Assembly: GCA_963708325.1 (NCBI GenBank)
Contig: OY970203.1
Span: forward strand, 1,922,001-1,986,000
Length of the DNA stretch: 64,000 bases
DNA from: G963708325 sp963708325
Lineage (GTDB): Bacteria; Actinomycetota; Thermoleophilia; Solirubrobacterales; 70-9
Direction of reading: 5' to 3'
Position numbers and translations under genes: made by a program. Each line of letters opens with the position of its first letter. Position 1 is the stretch's first letter. This document shows positions 1 to 8,259 of the stretch, one piece after another. The notes under the pieces were generated by a model. It was given only the letters and a program-made list of their open reading frames with translations. It was not told the origin of the DNA and did no database searches.

Positions 1-1773
1 GACCAGAACGGCCGGGGCACGCAGGCCGCGATCGTGTCGATGGAGATCTCCGACAAGGGCCGGCCGATCAAGGAGGACGCGACGCTGAAGCTGCGGCCGC
101 GCCTCTTCCTCGAGGGCAACCTCTTCGTCGACGTGCACACGGGCACGCCGGAGGCGCGCGAGGCCCCCGACGGCTACACGATCCCGATCAACCAGACGTC
201 CGTCTCGGTGCAGTTCGACCAGGTGCTGACGGCGCTGCAGTCGAACACGCGCGAGTCCCTCGACATCCTGCTGAAGGAGCTGGGGAACGCGTTCGAGAAG
301 TACGGCGGCGCCGAGGGCTTCAACGAGCTCTACCGGACCTCCCCGGTCGCCTACAAGACCACCGCCCAGGTCAACGAGGCGGTGCTCGGCACGCAGCCGC
401 ACGACCTCTCCGGCCTGATCAAGTCGTTCGACAAGGTGATCCGCGGCCTCGACGCAAACGAGACCCAGCTCAAGGACCTGGTCACCAACTTCCGCATCGT
501 CACCGGCTCGTTCGCCGCCCAGAGCTCGGCGCTCGAGCAGGCGATCGCGGAGCTGCCCGGCGTGCTCGAGATCGCCCAGCCCACCCTGGTTCACCTCAAC
601 CAGGCGTTCCCGCCGCTGCGCGCTTTCGCGCGCGAGATCCTGCCCGGTGTGCGCACCACTCCGGCCACGCTCAACGCCGCCACCCCATGGATCAAGCAGG
701 TGCGGCTGCTGGTCGCGCCGAGCGAGCTGGGCGGCCTCGCGAACGACCTGGCGCGCGCGGCGCCCCCCCTTGCCCTGCTCACCCAGCGCCAGATCCCCTT
801 CATGAACCAGATCCGGGCGGTGTCCAGCTGCTTCAACAACGTCGTGATCCCGTGGAGCAACGACCGCGTCCAGCTGGCCGCCAACTCGCCCGACCCGAAC
901 AGCGGCGCTCCCAACTTCCTCTCCCAGAGCACCGTGTCGGAGGAGACCGGCTACGGGCTCGCCGGGATCGCCGGCGAGAGCCGCTCCGGCGACGGCAACG
1001 GCCAGTACATCAAGGTGGGCGCGGGCGGCGGCGCGAACACGCTCGCCACCGTCACCCCGCACGTCAACTTCGTCCAGAGCCCGGCGAACATGTTCGGGAT
1101 CCTGCTGTTCCCGATCCTCGGCACGGAGCCGCCGTTCGCCTCCTCGGCGAAGACGAAGTTCCGCCCGGGCGTGCCCTGCGAGAACCAGCAGAAGCCCGAC
1201 CTGAGCTTCTCCCCGTCCGCGGCGCCCGGCCCGGCGCCGCCGCAGCCGCGCAAGGCGAGCGCGAGCACCTCGCCGGAGCTGCAGAAGTTCATGGACCAGG
1301 CCCGCAAGCTCTACCTCGAGGGCCAGAAGGTCGGCGCGCTTGGCAAGGTCCCGGCCCGCCAGAGCGGCACGACGACCACCGACACGACGACGACGGACAC
1401 GACGACCACGGACACGACGACGGACACGACGACCACGGACACGACGACGGACACGACCGCCACCACGGGCGCCGCAGATGCCGCGACCACCGACACGACC
1501 ACGACCGACACGACGAGCACCGACACGACGAGCACCAACGGCAACGGCGGCACCGCGGCGGCCGGACAGCAGCCGCCGACCGTGACCCTTGCCAAGTACC
1601 TGCAGGACCTGACGAAGTTCTTCGACACGCTGCCCAAGTACGAGGCCCTGATCCAGCGGCTGACCGGCTTCCCCGTGATCACGCCCGGGGCTGACGCCGC
1701 GACGACCACCACGACGACGACGACGACCACGCCGACGACGACGACGACCACGCCGACCACGACGACGCCATGA
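1..1773 (+). CDS. Mce family lipid-transfer protein, 5' end outside window
   Basis: The reading frame is open to the first base, so the N-terminal membrane anchor and most of the MlaD domain lie outside the window; GTG at 34 is only the first internal start-like codon. The visible start still shows the end of an MlaD domain (LKLRPRLFLEGNLFVDV). It is followed by a long helical Mce stalk with repeated hydrophobic stretches, then a Pro-rich segment and a C-terminal tail dominated by Thr with interspersed Asp (about residues 445-500 and 555-578, counted from 34). Mce proteins form periplasmic or envelope tunnels for lipids together with a YrbE permease and an ATPase. Its stop overlaps the next start by 4 nt (ATGA), so it is translationally coupled to the next mce gene. 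The Thr/Asp tail is unusual and resembles a glycosylated linker. Confidence 0.85.
   Translation, partial: DQNGRGTQAAIVSMEISDKGRPIKEDATLKLRPRLFLEGNLFVDVHTGTPEAREAPDGYTIPINQTSVSVQFDQVLTALQSNTRESLDILLKELGNAFEKYGGAEGFNELYRTSPVAYKTTAQVNEAVLGTQPHDLSGLIKSFDKVIRGLDANETQLKDLVTNFRIVTGSFAAQSSALEQAIAELPGVLEIAQPTLVHLNQAFPPLRAFAREILPGVRTTPATLNAATPWIKQVRLLVAPSELGGLANDLARAAPPLALLTQRQIPFMNQIRAVSSCFNNVVIPWSNDRVQLAANSPDPNSGAPNFLSQSTVSEETGYGLAGIAGESRSGDGNGQYIKVGAGGGANTLATVTPHVNFVQSPANMFGILLFPILGTEPPFASSAKTKFRPGVPCENQQKPDLSFSPSAAPGPAPPQPRKASASTSPELQKFMDQARKLYLEGQKVGALGKVPARQSGTTTTDTTTTDTTTTDTTTDTTTTDTTTDTTATTGAADAATTDTTTTDTTSTDTTSTNGNGGTAAAGQQPPTVTLAKYLQDLTKFFDTLPKYEALIQRLTGFPVITPGADAATTTTTTTTTTPTTTTTTPTTTTP
1369..1533 (+). 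repeat. ACN-rich coding microsatellite (TTTTD/TTTD repeats)
   Basis: Imperfect tandem units of four or three ACN (Thr) codons followed by GAC (Asp), read as TTTTD, TTTTD, TTTD and so on, inside the first mce gene. The tract gives long Val-rich spurious ORFs on the other strand. Confidence 0.85.
1698..1770 (+). repeat. Poly-Thr (ACN) coding tract
   Basis: Almost pure Thr codons broken by three Pro codons form the last 24 or so residues of the first mce protein, ending right at the overlap with the next gene. It is low-complexity and prone to slippage. Confidence 0.8.
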
Positions 1774-3101
1774 CCGTCGCGATCCGCAAACACCTCAGGG
1801 ACTTCATCGCGATCGCGCTGCTGGTCGTGCTGGCGCTGATCGTCGCCTGGATCATCGTCCAGCAGGAGCGCCTGCGGGTGCCGGTGCTGGAGGAGAAGCC
1901 ATTCGAGCTGAAGGCGGAGCTGTCCACGGCCCAGTCGGTGACGCCCGGCCAGGGCCAGACCGTGCGCGTCGCCGGCGTGCGGATCGGGGACATCCAGAAG
2001 GTCGACGTCCAGAACGGCGTCGCCGTGGTGACCCTGGCGATCGACCGCAAGTACCTGCCGATCTACCGCGACGCCACCATGCTGCTGCGCCCGAAGACGG
2101 GCCTCAAGGACATGTTCCTGGAGCTGGACCCGGGCCACCGCGCCGCGGGCGAGTTCCAGGAGGGCGATACGGTCCCGGTCGCCAACACGCTGCCGGACGT
2201 CAACCTCGACGAGATCCTGCAGGCCCTCGACTCAGACACGCAGGCATACCTGCGCCTGCTGCTGGTCGGCGCCGGCAAGGGGCTCGAGGGCCAGGGCCGC
2301 AACCTCGGCCACCTGCTGGGCAGCCTGGGTCCGATCAACCGCTCGCTGGCCCGGCTGAACAAGCAGGTGGCGAGTCGCCGCGACAACCTCGCCCACCTGA
2401 TCCACAACCTGCGCATCCTCACCGAGGCGGTCGGCACCAAGAACAGGGAGATCGCGCAGCTCGTGGACGCGTCGAACGCGGTGTTCCAGGCGATCGGCTC
2501 GCAGGACCCGCAGGTGCAGCAGGCCGTGGCCGAGCTGCCGGGGACGCTGTCGGTGGCCCGCACCACCCTGGGCAAGGTCAACCGCTTTGCGCTGGTCGCC
2601 GGCCCGACGTTCAACGACCTGCGCCCGTTCGCCCGCAACCTCAAGAGCATGAACGCGGCCACGCGGCGCCTGGCAATCGCCACGACGCCGGTGATCCGCG
2701 ACCAGATCCGGCCCTTCGTGCGGGCGGCGCGGCAGCCGATCTCCGACCTTGCCGACGCCGCCGGGCCGCTCGCCCAGGCGACGCCGCAGCTGACCAAGAT
2801 CGGTGAGAAGCTGAACCGCCTCGGCAACATGGCGGCCTACAACCCGCGCGGCGCCGAGCCGCCGCCGGCGACGCTGCCCGGCTCGCCGCCGCGCGACGAG
2901 GGCTATCTGTACTGGCTCGCCTACCTCGCGCACAACGGAAACAGCGTCTTCGCCAACCAGGACGGCACCGGCATCTACCGCCGCATCTACCTGACGGAGA
3001 GCTGCGCCTCGGCGGCCGGCCTGCTGGCCCAGAGTCCGCTGGCGCCGCTGGTCACGAGCCTGAACCTGCTGTTCGCGTCCGGAGCCCCCTGCGGCCCATA
3101 G
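1770..3101 (+). CDS. Mce family protein (MlaD domain)
   Basis: 443 aa. One N-terminal membrane helix (about residues 11-33) is followed by an MlaD domain (about 40-120) with the family pattern VRVAGVRIGDIQKV, an Ile/Val-rich strand, and LLRPKTGLKDMFLELDPG. A long helical region follows (about 140-350) that is expected to form the tunnel wall in hexameric Mce assemblies. The C-terminus is Pro/Gly-rich with a Cys pair. It acts in the envelope, probably moving lipids or other hydrophobic molecules across the cell wall space. The ATG overlaps the previous stop as ATGA. Which of the mceA-F positions it occupies cannot be told from the sequence alone. Confidence 0.9.
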   Translation: MTVAIRKHLRDFIAIALLVVLALIVAWIIVQQERLRVPVLEEKPFELKAELSTAQSVTPGQGQTVRVAGVRIGDIQKVDVQNGVAVVTLAIDRKYLPIYRDATMLLRPKTGLKDMFLELDPGHRAAGEFQEGDTVPVANTLPDVNLDEILQALDSDTQAYLRLLLVGAGKGLEGQGRNLGHLLGSLGPINRSLARLNKQVASRRDNLAHLIHNLRILTEAVGTKNREIAQLVDASNAVFQAIGSQDPQVQQAVAELPGTLSVARTTLGKVNRFALVAGPTFNDLRPFARNLKSMNAATRRLAIATTPVIRDQIRPFVRAARQPISDLADAAGPLAQATPQLTKIGEKLNRLGNMAAYNPRGAEPPPATLPGSPPRDEGYLYWLAYLAHNGNSVFANQDGTGIYRRIYLTESCASAAGLLAQSPLAPLVTSLNLLFASGAPCGP

Positions 3102-3116
3102 GAGAGACCGAGACCG

Positions 3117-4715
3117 ATGCAAAAACAGGCACCATCGGTAGGAAGGCTCCTGATAGCGGTCGGCTTCACGCTCTCCTGCTTCGGCCTGCTGCTCTTCCTC
3201 TGGTCGGCGTTCGGGGGGCCGATCCCGTTCGCGTCCAAGAGCTACGAGTTCACCGCCGACTTCCCCGAGGCCGTGCAGCTCGCCGTCGAGGCCGACGTGC
3301 GGATCGGCGGCGTCTCGGTCGGCAAGGTGAAGAAGCTGTCGCTGCCGCCCACCGGCAACGCCACCCGGGCGACGATCGAGCTGGACCCGAAGTACGCGCC
3401 GCTCTCCTCCGACGCCCGCGCGATCCTGCGCCAGAAGACGCTGCTCGGCGAGACCTACGTGGAGCTGACCCAGGGCACTCCCCTGCACAAGACCGACTCC
3501 GGCGGCGCGTCGGCCGACGCCGGCGGCGTCGACGTGCGCGACCTGGTCGGCGACCACGCGGTCCAGCCGATCTCCGAGGGAGGCCACCTCGCCAACACGC
3601 AGGTGCGGGACGCCACCCAGATCGACGAGATCTTCAACGCCCTCGACAAGGAGACGCGGACCGCCTTCCAGCAGTGGCAGGCGAACGCCGCGATCGCGAT
3701 CAAGGGGCGCGGGCTGGACCTCAACGACGCCTTCGGCAACCTCGGCCCGTTTGCCTCCGACGCGTCGAGGATCCTCGCGATCCTCGACCGCCAGCAGCGG
3801 GCGCTGTCGCGCCTCGTGCGCTCCACCGGCGACGTCTTCGGGGCGCTGTCCGAGCGCGACGGCGAGCTGGCCGGCGCGATCACGGGATCGAACGCGACCT
3901 TCGGCGCCCTGGCGGCGGAGAACCAGGCGCTCGCCGACACGATCCAGATCTTCCCCACCTTCGAGCGCGAGTCTCGGGCCACCCTGATACGCCTCGACGC
4001 GTTCGCGCACAACACCGACCCGCTCGTGCGCGACCTGGTCAAGGTCGCCCCCGACATCACCTCGACCCTGCGCTCGGTGCGGCAGCTCTCGCCCAACCTG
4101 GAGCACCTGTTCCGCAGCCTCGGCCCGTTGATCGACGCGGCCTGCGGCGCCGGGTCGACGAACTCCTGCTCGCAGTCCGCCGGCCTGGCCTCGCTGCGCA
4201 GCATCCTCGACGAGCTCGCACCTGTGCTCAAGGCGCTCGACCCCTTCCTCGCCAACCTGAACCCGATCCTGGGCTACCTCGACTTCTACAAGGGCGCGAC
4301 ACCGGGCGACTTCCTCGCCAACCCGCCCGCCGGCCTCTCGGGGACGCTGCCGCCGGTGGCGAACCAGCCTGCGCCCCGCCACTTCCTGCGCCAGCTCTCC
4401 TACCTGAGCTCGGAGAGCCTGTCCATCCAGCCGACGCGGCCCGACACCAACCGCGGCAACGGCTACATCCAGCCCGCCGGGATCGGCAACCCGAACTCGA
4501 TCGCCCAGAACGAGATCTTCCCGAGCTTCGACTGCGACAACACCGGCAACAGCGCCAACGCCGGCCGGGTCACCTACAACCCCGTCTCCAGCCCGAAGTT
4601 CCCGCACGGCGGCGAGATCGGCGGCAACGGCGAGTTCGCGCCGTGCACGATCCCGCAGGACTTCTCGACCACCTTCGGCGGCGGCCGCGCGCCGCAGGTC
4701 TACGCGGACCCGTGA
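3117..4715 (+). CDS. Mce family protein (MlaD domain)
   Basis: 532 aa. An N-terminal membrane helix (about 12-34) is followed by an MlaD domain (about 38-125; VRIGGVSVGKVKKL and LRQKTLLGETYVELTQG) and a long alpha-helical Mce stalk to about residue 330. The rest is Pro/Asn-rich with several Cys (CGAGSTNSC near 342-350) that could form disulfides outside the membrane. The gene lies 15 nt after the preceding mce gene, with a GGAGAG ribosome-binding site before ATG. The third consecutive Mce subunit supports a hetero-oligomeric complex. The gene overlaps the next small exported protein by 4 nt (GTGA). Confidence 0.9.
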   Translation: MQKQAPSVGRLLIAVGFTLSCFGLLLFLWSAFGGPIPFASKSYEFTADFPEAVQLAVEADVRIGGVSVGKVKKLSLPPTGNATRATIELDPKYAPLSSDARAILRQKTLLGETYVELTQGTPLHKTDSGGASADAGGVDVRDLVGDHAVQPISEGGHLANTQVRDATQIDEIFNALDKETRTAFQQWQANAAIAIKGRGLDLNDAFGNLGPFASDASRILAILDRQQRALSRLVRSTGDVFGALSERDGELAGAITGSNATFGALAAENQALADTIQIFPTFERESRATLIRLDAFAHNTDPLVRDLVKVAPDITSTLRSVRQLSPNLEHLFRSLGPLIDAACGAGSTNSCSQSAGLASLRSILDELAPVLKALDPFLANLNPILGYLDFYKGATPGDFLANPPAGLSGTLPPVANQPAPRHFLRQLSYLSSESLSIQPTRPDTNRGNGYIQPAGIGNPNSIAQNEIFPSFDCDNTGNSANAGRVTYNPVSSPKFPHGGEIGGNGEFAPCTIPQDFSTTFGGGRAPQVYADP

Positions 4716-5218
4716 TCCGCCGCTCGCCGACAGCGCGCGTGCTGCTCGCCGCCGCCGTCGCCTGCGGCGCGCTTGCGCTTCCCGCGTCGGCGCAGGCGGT
4801 GACGGTCCAGGCGAGCACGAACAAGGGCGGCCACTGCCGGCTGCAGTCAATCGCCTCCCGGCCGGGCACGGTGACGGTGAACTACGGCGTGCGCGTGGAC
4901 CAGTGCGCGACGCAGGTCGGGATCCGCCGGGCGATCTCGGTCGGGTACGTCTACACCGCGGCGCAGCAGCTCGACACCTACCGGGTGCGTCGCGGGCCGA
5001 CGCCGTACCAGTTCACCAAGACCTTCAACGACCCCAATCCGAGCCACACGCTCATGCCCGTCGACTACCGCACCCGGATCGACGTGGAGGTGGTGCTGTT
5101 CGAGCACCACGTGATCGAGAAGTGGAAGGACCCTGGCGCGCATTGCCGGGTGACCACGAACTTCCACGCCAGCGACACGCTGACCTGCAAGCTGATCACC
5201 CAGCTGCCCGCCCCCTGA
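4712..5218 (+). CDS. Small exported protein of the Mce operon
   Basis: 168 aa; family not recognised. GTG at 4712 overlaps the mce stop (GTGA), so it is co-translated with the Mce genes. An Arg-rich start and hydrophobic core (VLLAAAVACGALALP) end at ASAQA near residue 29, a good Sec signal peptide with signal peptidase I site. The mature part of about 140 aa has four Cys (in GHC, DQC, AHC and LTC contexts), enough for two disulfides, and alternates polar and hydrophobic residues like a beta-rich fold. Its position suggests an accessory extracytoplasmic factor of the Mce transporter; the function is unknown. Confidence 0.75.
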   Translation: MIRRSPTARVLLAAAVACGALALPASAQAVTVQASTNKGGHCRLQSIASRPGTVTVNYGVRVDQCATQVGIRRAISVGYVYTAAQQLDTYRVRRGPTPYQFTKTFNDPNPSHTLMPVDYRTRIDVEVVLFEHHVIEKWKDPGAHCRVTTNFHASDTLTCKLITQLPAP

Positions 5219-5273
5219 CCCGGGGGGGCGTTGCCGTAGGATCGGCGGGCCGCCACACGATCGAGGAGGGGAG

Positions 5274-5690
5274 TTGGCCTATTTCAAGGACGCCCAGGAG
5301 GTCTACGACACGATCGGCAGGCTGTTCGTGGACCTCGCCAGCGACGACGAGCTGGGCCCGAAGTTCCGCAAGGCCGACACGATCGTCCAGTACCAGTACC
5401 GGGACCCCGACTCGACCGTCACGGTGCGCCTCCAGGAGGGACAGCCAGGCGACGTCGACTTCGGCGACAGCGAGATGGATCCGGAGGTCGTGATGAGCAT
5501 GGAGGCGGACACCGCCCACCGCTTCTGGCTCGGCCAGGTGAACGTGACGGTGGCCCTCGCGAGGGGCCAGATAAAGGCGAAGGGGCCGGTGGCGAAGATC
5601 CTCAAGCTGGTGCCGCTGACGAAGCCGGTCTTCCCCCGCTACAAGGCACAGCTCGAGTCCGACGGCCGCAGCGACCTGATCGACGTCTGA
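5274..5690 (+). CDS. SCP2 sterol-binding domain protein
   Basis: 138 aa, TTG start 55 nt after the Mce operon, with a strong GAGGAGGGG ribosome-binding site. The protein is essentially one SCP2 domain: an N-terminal helix, the strand pattern STVTVRLQEG, then MEADTAHRFWLGQVNVTVALARGQIKAKGPVAKILKL, the typical SCP2 section in which a Trp-containing helix precedes the G-x-I-KxxGPxxxxLxL motif. SCP2 domains bind fatty acyl-CoA, sterols or other lipids in the cytosol. The place directly after Mce genes suggests it receives or presents the transported lipid. There is no signal peptide, so it is cytosolic. Confidence 0.8.
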   Translation: MAYFKDAQEVYDTIGRLFVDLASDDELGPKFRKADTIVQYQYRDPDSTVTVRLQEGQPGDVDFGDSEMDPEVVMSMEADTAHRFWLGQVNVTVALARGQIKAKGPVAKILKLVPLTKPVFPRYKAQLESDGRSDLIDV

Positions 5691-5699
5691 GCCCTTGAT

Positions 5700-6374
5700 T
5701 TGAGCGGCCTGCACGACGCCGAGCAGTGGGCGGAGACGGTGGCGGCGCTGGGCGCCGACCGCAAGCTGCGCTACGAGGCGATCGGGGGCCTAAACCCGGT
5801 GGGGGGGCCGGCGGCCCTGTGTCCGGGCGGCACGAACCGCCTCACCGGCGAGCTGGCGCCCGGCTTCTGGGGCGCCAGCTGCGACGCGGACGAGCACCAG
5901 GAGGGGGGCCTGCTGTCAAAGGCGATCCTGCCGGGGGCGGTGCTGGCCAAGTCCCACATGCCGGATCTCGCCGAGGTGATGCCGCAGTTCGACGTGGAGT
6001 CCCTGGAGGCGCGGCCCGACGATCTGGTTCGCCGGCACACCGCCCGCAAAGTCGAGTTCGAGAGCATCGACTTCAACAAGCGCTTCCTTGCCACGGTCCC
6101 GGAGCAGTACGACCCGGTCGCCCTGCGCGAGCTGTTCAGCCCGGGCTTTCTCTCCTGGGTGACGACGATCGACAGCGAGATCGACTTCGGGGTCTCCGAG
6201 CGTCAGCTCTTCTTCCACTGGCAGCTGCGCGAGCGCTCCCGCAAGGAGCTCGAGGCGGCGATCGACAACGCGGGCGAGCTGTTTGCGAGGGTGCGCCGCG
6301 AGATGGAGGAGCACGGGGTCGCCACCTACCCGGCGGGGCCCTGGCACGCCGGGCTGGAAGCCTTCCCGTCCTAG
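5700..6374 (+). CDS. Conserved hypothetical protein with DUF3137-like segment
   Basis: 224 aa from a TTG start just after the SCP2 gene. The middle part (about 115-175: FESIDFNKRF, then DPVALRELFSPGFLSWV) resembles the F-x-x-x-F...D...A..LLsP.f pattern I associate with DUF3137-type proteins; this is a weak match. No signal peptide or membrane helix. A basic/acidic helical C-terminus (RSRKELEAAIDNAGELFARVRREMEE) could form a coiled coil. No clear ribosome-binding site is seen before the TTG; GTG starts further in are possible. Function unknown. Confidence 0.6.
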   Translation: MSGLHDAEQWAETVAALGADRKLRYEAIGGLNPVGGPAALCPGGTNRLTGELAPGFWGASCDADEHQEGGLLSKAILPGAVLAKSHMPDLAEVMPQFDVESLEARPDDLVRRHTARKVEFESIDFNKRFLATVPEQYDPVALRELFSPGFLSWVTTIDSEIDFGVSERQLFFHWQLRERSRKELEAAIDNAGELFARVRREMEEHGVATYPAGPWHAGLEAFPS

Positions 6375-6378
6375 ACTC

Positions 6379-7341
6379 CTAGCCCGGCTGCTTCATCCGC
6401 CGCCGCGCCGTGCGGTAGAAGCGCACGAACTTGCGGAGGTTGCGGCGGTAGCGCGCGAGCATGCTCTCGTCGGGCAGCTCGAAGCCGCCGACCAGGCGGT
6501 GGGGGACCAGCGACCAGCCGTCGCCCTCGCGCACGAGGTCGCCACGCACCTGGAAGTTCTCCTGCCAGGTGAACTCGGCGCCGTGGCTGTGCGCGGTGAG
6601 GCAGGCGCGGCCGGCGAGCAGCGGCAGGCCGGCCGGCTCGGCCTCGATTCGCACCCGGTGCGAGCCCGCGTCGAGGGAGATCGGCAGGCGCGCGGCGAGG
6701 GGAAAGCCGTCGGGAGCCACCCATGCGAGGACCGCGGTCTCGTAGCGGCGGCCGAGCTGCTCGATCCGCGGGTCCCACGCCTTCGCGCCTCCGCCGGCGG
6801 GGGCGTGGGACTCGGACGGCTCCTCGATGTGCCCCGAGCGCACCTCCTCCATGTGCGAGTCGTGCACGACCGGTGGCTTGGAGGGATCGCCGTCGGGCCA
6901 GACGAAGACCCGCTCCGGCCGCACGCGCACGTAGATCCGCGTGTAGTACCAGTTGAACAGGCCGCGGACCGCCTTCGGCGGATGCATCTCCCGGGTGCGG
7001 GGCAGCTTCTCGCTCGACTCGCGCCAGTAGCGCTCGCGGTTGGCCCTCAGGTCGGCGTCGTCCACTCGCGCCGTGCCCTGGACCAGGACGCGGATCCCGC
7101 CGGCCACCCCCGAGCCGGTGGGATCGGAGAAGAGCAGGCCGACGTGGGGGTTGCGGCCCGCGTCGTCCGCCTTCTTCGGATAGCCGAGCCCGGTCGTGAC
7201 GTCGATCGTGGCGCCGCCGCGGGAGTAGTAGGGCGTGACCGGCCACGCGATCGGCTGCTGACGCGCGGCGACGGTCGTGTACTCGCAGGTGATGAAGCGC
7301 TCGAACACGTCCTGGACGTCGGCTGGGAGCGTCGCGGTCAC
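6379..7341 (-). CDS. PPOX-type split-barrel flavin-binding family protein, two half domains
   Basis: 320 aa. Two segments look like pyridoxamine-phosphate-oxidase split barrels: residues about 10-150 (ITCEYTTVAARQQPIAWPVTPYY, later GLLFSDPTG and VLVQGTARV) and about 190-285 (RYETAVLAWVAPDGFPLAARLPISL). Such domains bind FMN, F420 or heme and act as small-molecule reductases or oxidases; a substrate cannot be inferred. The C-terminus is Arg-rich (RYRRNLRKFVRFYRTARRR). Convergent with the preceding gene and 10 nt from the NUDIX gene upstream, so possibly co-transcribed with it. Confidence 0.75.
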   Translation of the reverse strand: MTATLPADVQDVFERFITCEYTTVAARQQPIAWPVTPYYSRGGATIDVTTGLGYPKKADDAGRNPHVGLLFSDPTGSGVAGGIRVLVQGTARVDDADLRANRERYWRESSEKLPRTREMHPPKAVRGLFNWYYTRIYVRVRPERVFVWPDGDPSKPPVVHDSHMEEVRSGHIEEPSESHAPAGGGAKAWDPRIEQLGRRYETAVLAWVAPDGFPLAARLPISLDAGSHRVRIEAEPAGLPLLAGRACLTAHSHGAEFTWQENFQVRGDLVREGDGWSLVPHRLVGGFELPDESMLARYRRNLRKFVRFYRTARRRMKQPG

Positions 7342-7351
7342 GGCCGCAAAC

Positions 7352-8002
7352 CTACTCGTAGCCGGGCTCGCCCGGAAGCACGACCCGCGGCGCGCCCTCC
7401 GACCCGATTACCTTCGGCAGCACCGGCTCGACCGTGCGGCCGCGGGCTGCCGAAAGGGCCTCCTCGGCGGAGGCGAACTCGAGCAGCGACTCGAGGTGCT
7501 TGATCGTCGGGAACACGAGCGCGATCTCGTCGCGGCCGTGCAGCTCGAGGGCCTCGGCGGGCGCGAACCAGCGCGCCTCGGTGACCTCGACGCCGTCCGG
7601 GTGGGGCGGCGCGTGGGCGGGCGCCACGGCGACGTAGAAGCGGGTGTCGAAGCGGACCTTGACGACCTCGGGCGTGATCCAGCGGGAGTAGGGCACTAGC
7701 TCGTCCGGGCCCTCGAGCGAGATGTCCGCCTCCTCCGCAAGCTCGCGCAGGGCCGCGGCACGGTGGGCGGGATCGCCGCCGCCCTCGTGGCGTTCCACGG
7801 CGCCACCGGGGAACACCCAGACGCCGGGCATAAAGCTCGCCCGCGGGTTGCGCCGCACCATGCAGACCTCGAGGCCGCGGTCGGAGTGGCGGCCGCCGCG
7901 GCGCAGCAGGATGACGGCCGCGGCGGGTCGCGGGTCCGTGGGCGGGCCCGACTCGCGCATCGGCCCGGCGGGCGGCGGACGGTCGGGTGCACGGTCGGAC
8001 AT
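7352..8002 (-). CDS. NUDIX hydrolase (NUDT19-like)
   Basis: 216 aa with the start set at ATG 8002 (MSDRAPDR); the frame is open further upstream but that part is Arg-rich shadow sequence. The Nudix core is visible: AAVILLRR, FMPGVWVFPGGAVE, then a long insert and the helix RAAALRELAEEADI, which matches REUxEExGU except Asp in place of the Gly. The insert between the first Gly and the REL helix, and the phrase MPGVWVFPGG, fit the NUDT19/CoA-diphosphatase-like subgroup. Likely hydrolyses a nucleoside-diphosphate-linked compound, possibly an acyl-CoA, which would suit the lipid genes around it. Confidence 0.8.
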   Translation of the reverse strand: MSDRAPDRPPPAGPMRESGPPTDPRPAAAVILLRRGGRHSDRGLEVCMVRRNPRASFMPGVWVFPGGAVERHEGGGDPAHRAAALRELAEEADISLEGPDELVPYSRWITPEVVKVRFDTRFYVAVAPAHAPPHPDGVEVTEARWFAPAEALELHGRDEIALVFPTIKHLESLLEFASAEEALSAARGRTVEPVLPKVIGSEGAPRVVLPGEPGYE

Positions 8003-8061
8003 CTCGGGTGACGCTATCCGAGCACGGTGTCGCTCGCCGCGCGACTGCGCGCGGCGATCGA

Positions 8062-8067
8062 TAGGGT
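8062..8067 (+). promoter_or_regulatory. -10-like box TAGGGT of the rubredoxin gene
   Basis: TAGGGT lies 9 nt before the rubredoxin ATG. No Shine-Dalgarno sequence fits between them, so a leaderless or near-leaderless transcript is likely. Confidence 0.4.
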
Positions 8068-8076
8068 GCCGGCGCG

Positions 8077-8256
8077 ATGGAGGCCGCCACGAAGCAGCTT
8101 TGGGTCTGCACCTCCTGCGGCTTCGTCTACGACCCCGAGGAGGGAGACCCGGACGGCGGGGTGCCCCCGGGAACTCCCTTCGAGGAGATCCCCGACGACT
8201 GGTTCTGCCCGGTCTGCGGAGCGCGCAAGTCCGACTTCGAGCCCTACGAGGGCTGA
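8077..8256 (+). CDS. Rubredoxin
   Basis: 59 aa, a small gene easily missed. Both iron-binding knuckles are present: W-V-C-T-S-C-G-F (Cys 10 and 13) and F-C-P-V-C-G-A (Cys 44 and 47), separated by the acidic YDPEEGDPDGGVPPGTPFEE loop typical of rubredoxins. One mononuclear Fe(Cys)4 centre is expected, acting as a cytosolic one-electron carrier. Actinobacterial rubredoxins often serve alkane or other hydroxylases, but no hydroxylase lies nearby, so the partner is unknown. It is monocistronic, divergent from the NUDIX gene and convergent with the DUF4349 gene 3 nt away. Confidence 0.93.
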   Translation: MEAATKQLWVCTSCGFVYDPEEGDPDGGVPPGTPFEEIPDDWFCPVCGARKSDFEPYEG

Positions 8257-8259
8257 CCC

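Noticed and set aside
1369..1533. Short regular repeats resembling a CRISPR array
   Set aside because: The units are ACN codon runs within a coding frame, with no unique spacers and no cas genes nearby.
2232..4850. 872-aa minus-strand frame opposite the mce genes
   Set aside because: Arg/Val/Gly/Gln-rich composition typical of high-GC antisense shadow; the plus strand carries well-supported Mce proteins.
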